From positions 310,001 through 374,000 of the forward strand of contig NZ_CP092497.1 of assembly GCF_022479115.1 (NCBI RefSeq): a stretch of DNA of 64,000 bases, given 5' to 3'. Under the pieces are notes generated by a model. It made no database searches. It saw nothing but the letters and a program-made list of their open reading frames with translations, and was not told where the DNA came from. This document shows positions 18,401-24,187 of the stretch, in pieces; position 1 is the stretch's first letter, and every line of letters starts with the position of its first letter. Position numbers and translations under genes: made by a program. The stretch comes from Amycolatopsis sp. EV170708-02-1. Lineage in GTDB: Bacteria > Actinomycetota > Actinomycetes > Mycobacteriales > Pseudonocardiaceae.

Positions 18401-18538
18401 CTTGATCCCCGAGCTGACCTGCTTCAGCACACCGGTGTGCAGGCCGTCGACGTGATACGGCGAATCACGCCACACGTGATCGGGAGTGTCGGCCCAGTCG
18501 AACCGCAGGGCCGCGAGCGCGCTCAGCTCGTCCATCAC
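15458..18538 (-). CDS. Double ATPase: ORC/KAP-like AAA domain fused to HerA/VirB4-type translocase
   Basis: Protein of 1026 aa with two intact NTPase domains. The first has Walker A LQGKKGVGKTHLL (residues about 62-73) and Walker B GPIVIAVDQLDTL (about 235-248), like Orc/Cdc6 or KAP-type ATPases. The second has Walker A FAGSGSGKTVLL (about 645-656), Walker B LFVMDEAQML (about 890-900) and the ATQAPKGLHNQVVGNAMTQF segment typical of HerA-type DNA translocases. HerA proteins form hexamers and partner with nucleases or NADases in phage defence. Here TIR proteins are encoded alongside. GTG at 18538 or ATG at 18535; both overlap the stop of the 18535-19161 gene, so the two are translationally coupled. 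Confidence 0.85.
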   Translation of the reverse strand: MMDELSALAALRFDWADTPDHVWRDSPYHVDGLHTGVLKQVSSGIKEAVASDGPSPIGLVLQGKKGVGKTHLLGLVRKQAHDARGYFFLNDLTAGDAFWENTAEAMRRGLSRLDGSGVPQLTSFLRRVCLRASIDANVTKKILDGRGLSRADVDTFIDGLRTLDRDVARECADTARALVLYASEDPSKNYVGDDYLGVFPESKSGDRRKWGIRSDPKSAKTQVRNITRLLALTGPIVIAVDQLDTLVARSAVGQRQVQNSDEQDLLVAQIADGLMGLREVTRRTMTVLACLPGTWELLKEKATDTVPDRFREALILGRVTDAEVGRALVEKRLGVAYEAMKFVPPYPTWPVSPSAFDGEWEEMSPRDVLKRIGAHIDACVRAGRVIELTTFDEGGVRSAGPPRPAMAADRFAELDKRFEEHRSKADPSALLDPKAEDKVMPRLLSAAIRGWITEVGNDNMEWVHGAKSDRNELHAWLTRTVDEASDLEEHWAFRAIAASHHIAALHRFRKARSAAGVRKGAENRHLVLLRNPAWSPGVKTQAELKEFFKQGGKSRGMSDADVRTFWALDKMFAEGSRELHEWLVDRRPAGRSELLAEVLPEPLPRAASTDATPTAEGEITLGTVSGSGKPVRIELAALRKHAAVFAGSGSGKTVLLRRIVEECALQGVSAIVLDPNNDLARLGDAWPEPPEAWGADDAELAKRYLAETDVVVWTPGRAGGRPLAFQPLPDFAGVLDDEDEFNAAVEVAVATLAPQVKLTGSTGKATVGLAVLRQAVVHHARTGSRSLPELIEVLEDLPDGVSTLNDGRKLAAELAELLKASMVNDPLLAGGGEPVDPALLLAPGEGKRARVSVISFVGLPSENQRQNFVNQLQMELFAWAKRNPAGDRPLGALFVMDEAQMLAASGTLTASTRSTIVLASQARKYGLGLLFATQAPKGLHNQVVGNAMTQFFGRLNSPAQIAAANELARAKGSPVDDISRLERAQFYVSGEAFGFQRVTTPLCLTHHPASPLSVEEVLARARGEAE

Positions 18539-19161
18539 GGCGCCTCGATCGAGATCAGATGGTTGTCCTCACCGCCGATGCGGATCGCCGCCTCGTGATC
18601 GGCGGCGGTGAGCGCCTTGCGATTCGATTCCGGCACGAGATGCGCCTGTCCCGAGCGGCTGAGCTCCTTCAGTACCGCGTCGACGTCCACAGTGGACGCT
18701 TCGCCGAGCATCGGCCGCAGCTCCACCAGCGCGACCCAGTCACGTGGCGAACGGGACAGTTTGCGGTAGGCGATCCGGATCCGGGACTCGATCTCCTCCA
18801 CCGTCAGGTCGACCTCGGGCATGAAGAGGTCGGCGAGCCGGAGCTTCTCGCGCCGGAGATGTCTGCCGAGCCCGCCGAGCACGACGTACAGGGCACTGCC
18901 CAGACTGCTCCGGGGCTGCGGCGCCTCTTCCTGGCTCAGTTCCTCCTCGCACCAGGCCCAGCCGCGCTCGGTCAGCTCGTGGTAGAAGGGACGGCCGCGT
19001 TGTTCGCTGGCGACCAGATCGAGGCCGTTGAGCTGACGGCGTTCCTTACCGTCGAGGGCGAAGCCGACGATCTCGCGCAGCTCCGGGTTCGACACCTCGC
19101 GGGCGACCACCATCAGCGCCAGCATCGCCGCGGTCTGCTTCTGTCCCAATCGATCCGTCAT
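18535..19161 (-). CDS. Small helical, possibly winged-helix protein of the TIR/HerA operon
   Basis: Protein of 208 aa, not recognised. Residues about 8-80 look like a winged helix (QTAAMLALMVVAREVSNPEL, then ELTERGWAWCEEELSQ). About 85-110 is a hydrophobic/basic helix (LYVVLGGLGRHLRREKLRL). The C-terminal half resembles another small helical domain (RIRIAYRKLSRSPRDWVALV, AVLKELSRSGQAHLVPESNR). The coupled overlap with the double ATPase implies a fixed ratio and probably a direct complex, for example as an adaptor or DNA-binding subunit. No catalytic motif is visible. Confidence 0.7.
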   Translation of the reverse strand: MTDRLGQKQTAAMLALMVVAREVSNPELREIVGFALDGKERRQLNGLDLVASEQRGRPFYHELTERGWAWCEEELSQEEAPQPRSSLGSALYVVLGGLGRHLRREKLRLADLFMPEVDLTVEEIESRIRIAYRKLSRSPRDWVALVELRPMLGEASTVDVDAVLKELSRSGQAHLVPESNRKALTAADHEAAIRIGGEDNHLISIEAP

Positions 19162-19182
19162 CCGTGATCCTTCCGTACGTGA

Positions 19183-20817
19183 TTAGCGCTGATCGAGAAA
19201 TCCGCTGAATCCCTGGCGTGTCACCCTGGCCTCCGAGGTGCGCACGGCCCATTCGATCGCCTCCCGCGTCTCCGGCGGGGCGAGCACGCGATGTCCCGGT
19301 GCCGCGTCGGTCGCGCGGACCCGCGTGGCCGACATGAGCTCCTCGGCGAGGTCTTGCACCCGTTCCCGGTCCCCCGCGCCGATCGCGATCTGCAGCTCGG
19401 CGACGATCTCGTCCACGAACCCCCACATGGGCGGCCGCAGCCGGGCGTGCGCGGTCTGCCGGAGCACGCCGGCGACGTCGAGGTCGCCCGGTTCGACGAG
19501 CGCCGTGGTGCCGGTGAGCTGGTCGACGAGGTTCTGGGCGATCTCCATCGGTCCACGCGACGGGCCGAACTGGAGATGCCGCAGATTGCCGACGTACCCC
19601 GGCAGGCTGTTCGGCTCGGTCCCCTTGGTGAGCACCGGGACGACACGGCGGTCCTGCCCGAGTGTCCGGTGCAGGAACAGTTCGACCTCGGCCGACTGCC
19701 ACCGGCTCACCTCGCGGTCGACGATCAGGCACAGGTGTTTCGCGTCGTCCGCGGTCTTTTCGAGCAGCGACCGCTCCCCGGACAAGGACAGCACCGGCCG
19801 GACACCGAGCTCCACCAGGTATTTCATGAGTTCTTCGGCGAGGTACATCGTCGGCCTGGTCGTGCTGACCCGGACGTCGTGGGTGAAGGTGCGCTTCTCG
19901 GCCCGGACCGCGGCGACGTAGGCGTCGCGGTTCTCCGCGAGCAGGTCCGTCCGGTCGAAGTCGTGCGCGACGACCGACGCGACCGTTTCCAGTGCGAAAC
20001 TGATCTGGTCGGCGGTCGGGCTGATCTCCGTCAACACCGGGAGCTGTTCGCCGAAGGTCCAAAAGGAGACGTACGGCAGCGTCAGATGACGTGACATCAC
20101 GTCCGGCGAGACGTCGCGGTCGAGCCAGCTGCGGAACAGGTCCTTGGTCTCTTCGAGACAGATGCGCCGCCACTCCTCCGAGCGCGCGTATTCCTCGCGG
20201 GCGTCGAATCTCGACAGCACCGGAAGAACGGTGAGCTGTGGACGGTCGTAGGGCATGCGGTCGCGCGCCGCGTTGGCGCGTTCGGCGATGTCGACCGCGC
20301 CCCGCATGCTCTGCACGTTCGCCGTGAACAGGACGACGAGCCGGTCCGGAAGGTGCGCGGTGCAGATACCCCCGATGTCGGAGATCCCGGTGCGGCTGTC
20401 GATGAGGACGTAGTCGTAGGCGGCCGTCCACTGGTCACGGCATTGTTCGAGGTAGTCGCCGAAACCCTGTTCGTACAAGCCTTCCCAGTCGAGATCCTGT
20501 ACCCGCCGGACGTAGGCGTCGTCCCCGCGGCCGGCGGTGATGACGTCGAGCTTCACTTTCCCGGTGAGCCGGGTCGTATGCGCGCCCGGAGTCAGCCTGC
20601 CTTCACGGAAATCGTCGATCAGGTCCACGACGCCGCCCGACGGGGGCGCGCTCATCATCGGCCGGAAGTAGGTGTCCAGACCGGGTGCTTCGAGGTCCCA
20701 GTCCAGGCACAACACCCGATATCCCCAGCGTGCCAGGAGAACGGCGATGTTGGCCAAGGTGAAGCTCCGGCCGACACCGCCCTTGTAGGAGTAGAAGGTG
20801 ACCACGGTTCCCGGCAT
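19183..20817 (-). CDS. ParA/MinD-type ATPase fused to a TIR-like domain
   Basis: Protein of 544 aa. N-terminal SIMIBI ATPase with a deviant Walker A, SYKGGVGRSFTLANIAVLL (signature Lys at residue 12; the P-loop Lys is Arg, GRS rather than GKT). It is followed by VLCLDWDLEAPGLDTYF and the switch YDYVLIDSRTGISDIGG. From about residue 320 a TIR-like fold follows: TTRPTMYLAEELMKYLVELG, KHLCLIVDREVSRWQSAEVE, VVPVLTKG. The pattern W-x3-E in SRWQSAEVE fits the catalytic glutamate of NAD-cleaving TIR domains. Related ATPase modules occur in actinobacterial conflict and FxsT-type proteins. It sits 3 bp after the upstream TIR gene, so they are coupled. Confidence 0.82.
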   Translation of the reverse strand: MPGTVVTFYSYKGGVGRSFTLANIAVLLARWGYRVLCLDWDLEAPGLDTYFRPMMSAPPSGGVVDLIDDFREGRLTPGAHTTRLTGKVKLDVITAGRGDDAYVRRVQDLDWEGLYEQGFGDYLEQCRDQWTAAYDYVLIDSRTGISDIGGICTAHLPDRLVVLFTANVQSMRGAVDIAERANAARDRMPYDRPQLTVLPVLSRFDAREEYARSEEWRRICLEETKDLFRSWLDRDVSPDVMSRHLTLPYVSFWTFGEQLPVLTEISPTADQISFALETVASVVAHDFDRTDLLAENRDAYVAAVRAEKRTFTHDVRVSTTRPTMYLAEELMKYLVELGVRPVLSLSGERSLLEKTADDAKHLCLIVDREVSRWQSAEVELFLHRTLGQDRRVVPVLTKGTEPNSLPGYVGNLRHLQFGPSRGPMEIAQNLVDQLTGTTALVEPGDLDVAGVLRQTAHARLRPPMWGFVDEIVAELQIAIGAGDRERVQDLAEELMSATRVRATDAAPGHRVLAPPETREAIEWAVRTSEARVTRQGFSGFLDQR

Positions 20818-20820
20818 GGG

Positions 20821-21414
20821 TCAGAACCTCGGCAGCTTCGACGGTCGTGGCGGCTCGGGTGGTGGTGTCTCAATCGGCCACTCGGGAGACCACGGCGGTG
20901 CCTGCGCGATGATCTCCACCAGTTCCTCCACCATCCGCCCCAGCTCGTCTTCGAACTCGATGTACTCGGGGGTCTTCTGGTACTGCGGATGCGGTTTGTT
21001 CCAGTCCCGGAAACTGCGCATCCGGCGTTCGTGAGCCCAGTCCGGGTAGTAATCCGAGTCGCTGAAGATCACCGGATAGATCAACCGGCCCGCCTTCGTC
21101 ACGCCGTCCCGCGCGACGATTTCCTCCCGCTTCGCCATCGTGTGCCATTCGGCCAGGCACCGCTCGTCGCGAAAGTACTTCGGGGAGCAGACCGGGATCA
21201 GGATCCGGGCACGCTGCAACGCGTCACGGACTTCCTGAGGCCACTTCCCGCCGACGGCGACACTGTCTTCGAGAAATATCTTGACGTCGTAGTCGACATT
21301 GTCGTCCAGAAGTCTCTGCAGCCGAGGGTGGAAGTGATTCCGCACCCAGTCCGGGGCGTCGCCTCCGCCTCGGCGATAGCTGATGAACAGGTGGTACTCG
21401 TACACGAGCGCCAT
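20821..21414 (-). CDS. Stand-alone TIR-domain protein
   Basis: Protein of 197 aa and first gene of the operon. Residues about 8-145 form a TIR domain: YHLFISYRRGGGDAPDWV (strand A and box 1), KIFLEDSVAVGGKWPQEV, ILIPVCSPKYFRDERCLAEW with the candidate catalytic Glu, YPVIFSD. A Pro-rich tail (PPWSPEWPIETPPPEPPRPS) may bind a partner. Bacterial TIR proteins often hydrolyse NAD or make cyclic ADP-ribose signals in phage defence. Start uncertain: ATG 21414 (AAGGGG too close) or GTG 21405 (better RBS spacing); the open frame extends to 21447. Confidence 0.85.
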   Translation of the reverse strand: MALVYEYHLFISYRRGGGDAPDWVRNHFHPRLQRLLDDNVDYDVKIFLEDSVAVGGKWPQEVRDALQRARILIPVCSPKYFRDERCLAEWHTMAKREEIVARDGVTKAGRLIYPVIFSDSDYYPDWAHERRMRSFRDWNKPHPQYQKTPEYIEFEDELGRMVEELVEIIAQAPPWSPEWPIETPPPEPPRPSKLPRF

Positions 21415-21636
21415 CGCCCCTTCGCACCCGGATCCGTTTGACAGCACCGATCGTAGGGGGCGAAGACACTCTCAAAAAGGTACAAAAACACGACAAAAAC
21501 TGGACACGTACTCGCCTGTGAGTCCACGAAAGACAGAAAGATGACAAGCGGGCGACAATGGCTGCCCGTCGACGTCCGATCGTCGAGAATGCGACCATCC
21601 GGCGGGCAGTACGCCCTTCACCTGACAGGAGTTTCG
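21415..21636. promoter_or_regulatory. Divergent promoter region of the TIR/HerA operon and the SEFIR gene
   Basis: About 220 bp with no gene. It contains the most A-rich stretch of the area (CTCAAAAAGGTACAAAAACA near 21471-21490, continuing GACAAAAACTGG), against a background of about 70 percent GC. Promoters for both directions must lie here. No clear operator dyad was found. Confidence 0.5.
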
Positions 21637-22572
21637 ATGGCCGACAACGAGCCACCGCATGTGTTCGTCACTTACGCACATGATTCACCGGAGCACAAGG
21701 AACGGGTCCGCCGCTTCGCGGATTTCCTGCACGGCCGGATCGGCCTCGAAGTGCACCTTGATCAATGGGACGACGGCGAACGTCGCGACTGGTCGTTATG
21801 GGCGTTGAAGCACCTCGACACGGCGAATTTCGTAGTCGTCATCGCCTCGCCGGACTACAAACGCCGTGCCGAGGGAAACGCGGCGTTCGACGAAGGGCGC
21901 GGCTCCCAGTTCGAGGCGGCGCGGATCCGCGATCGCCTGACGAGGGATCTCGGCGGCGAGATCAAGCGGATCCTTCCGGTGGTGTTCCCCCAGCAGTCCG
22001 TCGACGACATCCCGAACTTCCTCAATCCGCACTCCACAACGAGGTATCAGGTCGACGTGTTCACCGAGGAAGGGGTGGAGGACCTTCTGGCCGCGATCAC
22101 CGGCAGGGCCCGGCACCAGCGGCCCGAACGCGGCCAGTGGCGCGGCGGCGCGGTGGACGTGGCCGGCCCCGGCAAGACCTCGGTGGCGACCGGCCTGGAA
22201 TGGCGGGCGTGCAGCGACGGTATCCGGACCGAAGGCGCGCGGATCAACGACGTGCACTATGCGGACAGCATCGTCTTGCGGGCGGCGGAGCGGCTGGCCT
22301 TCGTGGAGGTGGACCTCGGGATGGCCTACCGAAGACTGACCGCGGTGGCCGGCGTCCTCGACGACGCGGCCGAACCCTTCCAGGTCGGGCACTTCCGCGT
22401 CCTCCTCGACGGAAGGCCGTCACCCGAGGTCAAGGTGGCATTGGGGAAACCGGCGAAGATCGACATCGGGGTCACCGGCGTGCTGAGGCTCCGGCTGGAG
22501 TTCCACCGTCCGGGTACGACGGAGAACAAGTGGCTCCCGGAACTGGCCTGGGGCGATCCCGTCCTGGAGTAG
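21637..22572 (+). CDS. SEFIR-domain protein with NPCBM-like C-terminus
   Basis: Protein of 311 aa; start at ATG 21637 behind ACAGGA. Residues 1-150 form a SEFIR domain (a TIR relative): PPHVFVTYAHDSPEHKERVR, ADFLHGRIGLEVHLDQWD, FVVVIASPDYKRRAEG, RILPVVFPQQ. After a short linker, residues about 195-305 match the NPCBM pattern (ARINDVHYADSIVLRAAERL, AFVEVDLGMAYRRLTAVAGV, HFRVLLDGRPS, TGVLRLRLEFHR), usually a carbohydrate-binding module. A cytosolic SEFIR joined to a glycan-binding-type sensor is an unusual pairing and suggests ligand-triggered signalling. Divergent from the TIR operon and probably co-regulated. Confidence 0.8.
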   Translation: MADNEPPHVFVTYAHDSPEHKERVRRFADFLHGRIGLEVHLDQWDDGERRDWSLWALKHLDTANFVVVIASPDYKRRAEGNAAFDEGRGSQFEAARIRDRLTRDLGGEIKRILPVVFPQQSVDDIPNFLNPHSTTRYQVDVFTEEGVEDLLAAITGRARHQRPERGQWRGGAVDVAGPGKTSVATGLEWRACSDGIRTEGARINDVHYADSIVLRAAERLAFVEVDLGMAYRRLTAVAGVLDDAAEPFQVGHFRVLLDGRPSPEVKVALGKPAKIDIGVTGVLRLRLEFHRPGTTENKWLPELAWGDPVLE

Positions 22573-22602
22573 GGCTGATGTCGCCCCCGATCGCGTGACG
22601 GG

Positions 22603-22742
22603 GTGGACGGCACGTGTGCTCAGACGGACGACACGCGTGATTGGACGGACGACACGCGTGTGCGGCCGGGTCCGCCGCGAGTCGTCCGCCTGGACACGTG
22701 TGTCGTCCGTCTGATCACAGGTGTCGTCCGCCTGAGCACGCG
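22603..22742. repeat. Clustered inverted repeats of the GGACGACACGCGTG family
   Basis: Several copies of a unit TGNTCAGACGGACGACACGC in both orientations. The best pair is 22615-22639 versus 22695-22719 (23 of 25 positions complementary); a further direct copy lies at 22644-22660 and an inverse one at 22721-22738. The unit matches the perfect palindrome at 11261-11300. Non-coding; position after the SEFIR gene. Confidence 0.8.
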
Positions 22743-22775
22743 AAACCGCCGGCTGTGGGGATGCTGGGCAGGCCA

Positions 22776-22828
22776 GGGCCGAAGGCTCCTTTCACCGTAT
22801 CTGACGCGGCGAAAGGAGCCTTCGGCCC
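22776..22828. repeat. Hairpin (family A), perfect 18-bp arms
   Basis: Arms GGGCCGAAGGCTCCTTTC (22776-22793) and its exact complement (22811-22828), 17-nt loop. Same family as 5007-5059. It lies between the ends of convergent genes (SEFIR plus strand, sigma factor minus strand) and may serve as a bidirectional terminator. Confidence 0.8.
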
Positions 22829-22875
22829 GCTACTGGCCCCGCTCACGTCGCAACGCGCGCCCTTCCGCCTTGCCC

Positions 22876-23526
22876 TCAAGAGAAGTCGTCCTCCCGCACC
22901 AGTTCGCGCAGCTTCACCAGCCCCCGGTGCTGTTTCACCCGGACGTTCCCCGGCGTCAGCCCGAGCGCGGCCGCGGTCTCGGTGGCGGTCAACCCGACGA
23001 CGATCCGGAGGGTGAGCACCTCCCGCTGCAGCTTCGGGAGCTGGGCGACGAGCCTGCCCAGACGCGCGCCGAGGTCGACGTCGAGCACGTGGCTTTCGGG
23101 CTCGTTGCGGACCGGCCCCGCCTCTGGCAGTTCGGGCACCGGATCGGACCGGTCACGGGACACCGCGCGAAAGGCGTCGGCGACCTTGTTGGCCGCGATC
23201 GCCCGCACGAGGTAGAGGAACGAGCCGCCACGATCTTCGTACACCGGCAGCATTTTGAAGACCGCGAGGCACACCTCTTGCGCGACGTCGTCGGCCGACA
23301 GGTAGGAAAGGTCGCGCCCGCCCATCCGCGCGCGGCAGTAGCGCACCAGCATCGGTTTGACGACGGCCAGCAACCTCTCGACCGCGTCCTCGTCACCGGC
23401 CTTCGCCGCCATGACGAGCGGATCGAGCACCTCTTTGGTCAGCCCGCCCGACGGGCGCGGGAGGGTGTCCAAAGTGCGGTATCCCCGGACTTCGCCGCCG
23501 ATCGGGCGGGTGTCGATGGTCGGCAT
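22876..23526 (-). CDS. ECF-like RNA polymerase sigma factor (ShbA-like)
   Basis: Protein of 216 aa. Sigma region 2 (VERLLAVVKPMLVRYCRARM, SADDVAQEVCLAVFKMLPVY, FLYLVRAIAANKVADAFRAV) and region 4 (LGRLVAQLPKLQREVLTLRI, then TATETAAALGLTPGNVRVKQ). The RYCRAR and SADDVAQEVCLAV motifs match the actinobacterial ShbA group, which activates transcription of a principal sigma factor gene. No hrdB/sigA-type gene is next to it, so it may be a paralogue. It starts 4 bp after the stop of a single-pass membrane protein gene, which might be a regulator. Not obviously the sigma factor for the GGGTAN promoters further right. Confidence 0.88.
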   Translation of the reverse strand: MPTIDTRPIGGEVRGYRTLDTLPRPSGGLTKEVLDPLVMAAKAGDEDAVERLLAVVKPMLVRYCRARMGGRDLSYLSADDVAQEVCLAVFKMLPVYEDRGGSFLYLVRAIAANKVADAFRAVSRDRSDPVPELPEAGPVRNEPESHVLDVDLGARLGRLVAQLPKLQREVLTLRIVVGLTATETAAALGLTPGNVRVKQHRGLVKLRELVREDDFS

Positions 23527-23530
23527 CGGA

Positions 23531-23965
23531 TCAGCCCACCACTTTCGCGGTGGAATCGAGCCGCCGCACCTGCGCGACGAAGCCGTTCATCCGCCATCGC
23601 AGGCTGTACGCTTTCGCCGTGTCGCCGAAGATCTTCTTGTCGTGGAGGATCGCGGCCAGCTCGCCGACGGTGCGTCCGTCCGCCTCGGAGATTCTGAGGG
23701 AGATCCCGTGCCTGGCTCCGTCGAATTCCGCGGATCGGGCGATCATCGGGTTGCCGTCGTCCGCGACGGACCAGCCCTTCCTCGCGATCTTCTTCTTGAA
23801 GACCTGCCGCAACTGCTGCCCGGTCAGGGTGGTTTCCACGCGCCGTGGCCGGAATCCGTGTCGTTTGAAGGCGATATAGCCCAGGTACAGAACGGCGATC
23901 ACGACGAGGATCAGGGCACCCGCCGTGCCGTTTCCCTCGCTCGTGGTGTCAATGGCGATTCCCAT
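23531..23965 (-). CDS. Single-pass membrane protein, unknown
   Basis: Protein of 144 aa, not recognised. Start at ATG 23965; the open frame extends far upstream but has no supporting start signal. One transmembrane helix (GALILVVIAVLYLGYIAFKR, residues about 15-35) is followed by a cytosolic or extracellular domain of about 105 residues (FKKKIARKGWSVADDGNPMI, SLRISEADGRTVGELAAILH) ending VVG. Gap of 4 bp to the sigma factor start, so the two are co-transcribed. A role in modulating that sigma factor is a guess from position; no zinc-binding HxxxCxxC motif is present. Confidence 0.65.
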   Translation of the reverse strand: MGIAIDTTSEGNGTAGALILVVIAVLYLGYIAFKRHGFRPRRVETTLTGQQLRQVFKKKIARKGWSVADDGNPMIARSAEFDGARHGISLRISEADGRTVGELAAILHDKKIFGDTAKAYSLRWRMNGFVAQVRRLDSTAKVVG

Positions 23966-24187
23966 GCTCTCTCTCCCGGGCGTTCGCGGTTCGAATGCCC
24001 GATAATCGGGGAAATCGGGGACGGCGTTGCGAACCGGGGTTTGTTGTCCTGGTTTTGTCCGTTGCCGTTCGGCGGAAAGCGGGCAGATCAAGGACAGCTT
24101 TCGCCACGGCGCGATCATCGGTAGCGAAACCGTCTCCGGGATCGATCCCTGCGCTGTCGAATCGCCACGATCACGGGGAGAGCGCGG

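Noticed and set aside
16202..18598. Plus-strand open frame of 798 codons opposite the HerA-type gene
   Set aside because: No motif, composition of a shadow frame; the minus strand carries two clear Walker A/B sets.
22603..22742. CRISPR-like repeat cluster
   Set aside because: Units are in both orientations with irregular short spacing and no cas genes; an inverted-repeat element and not a CRISPR array.
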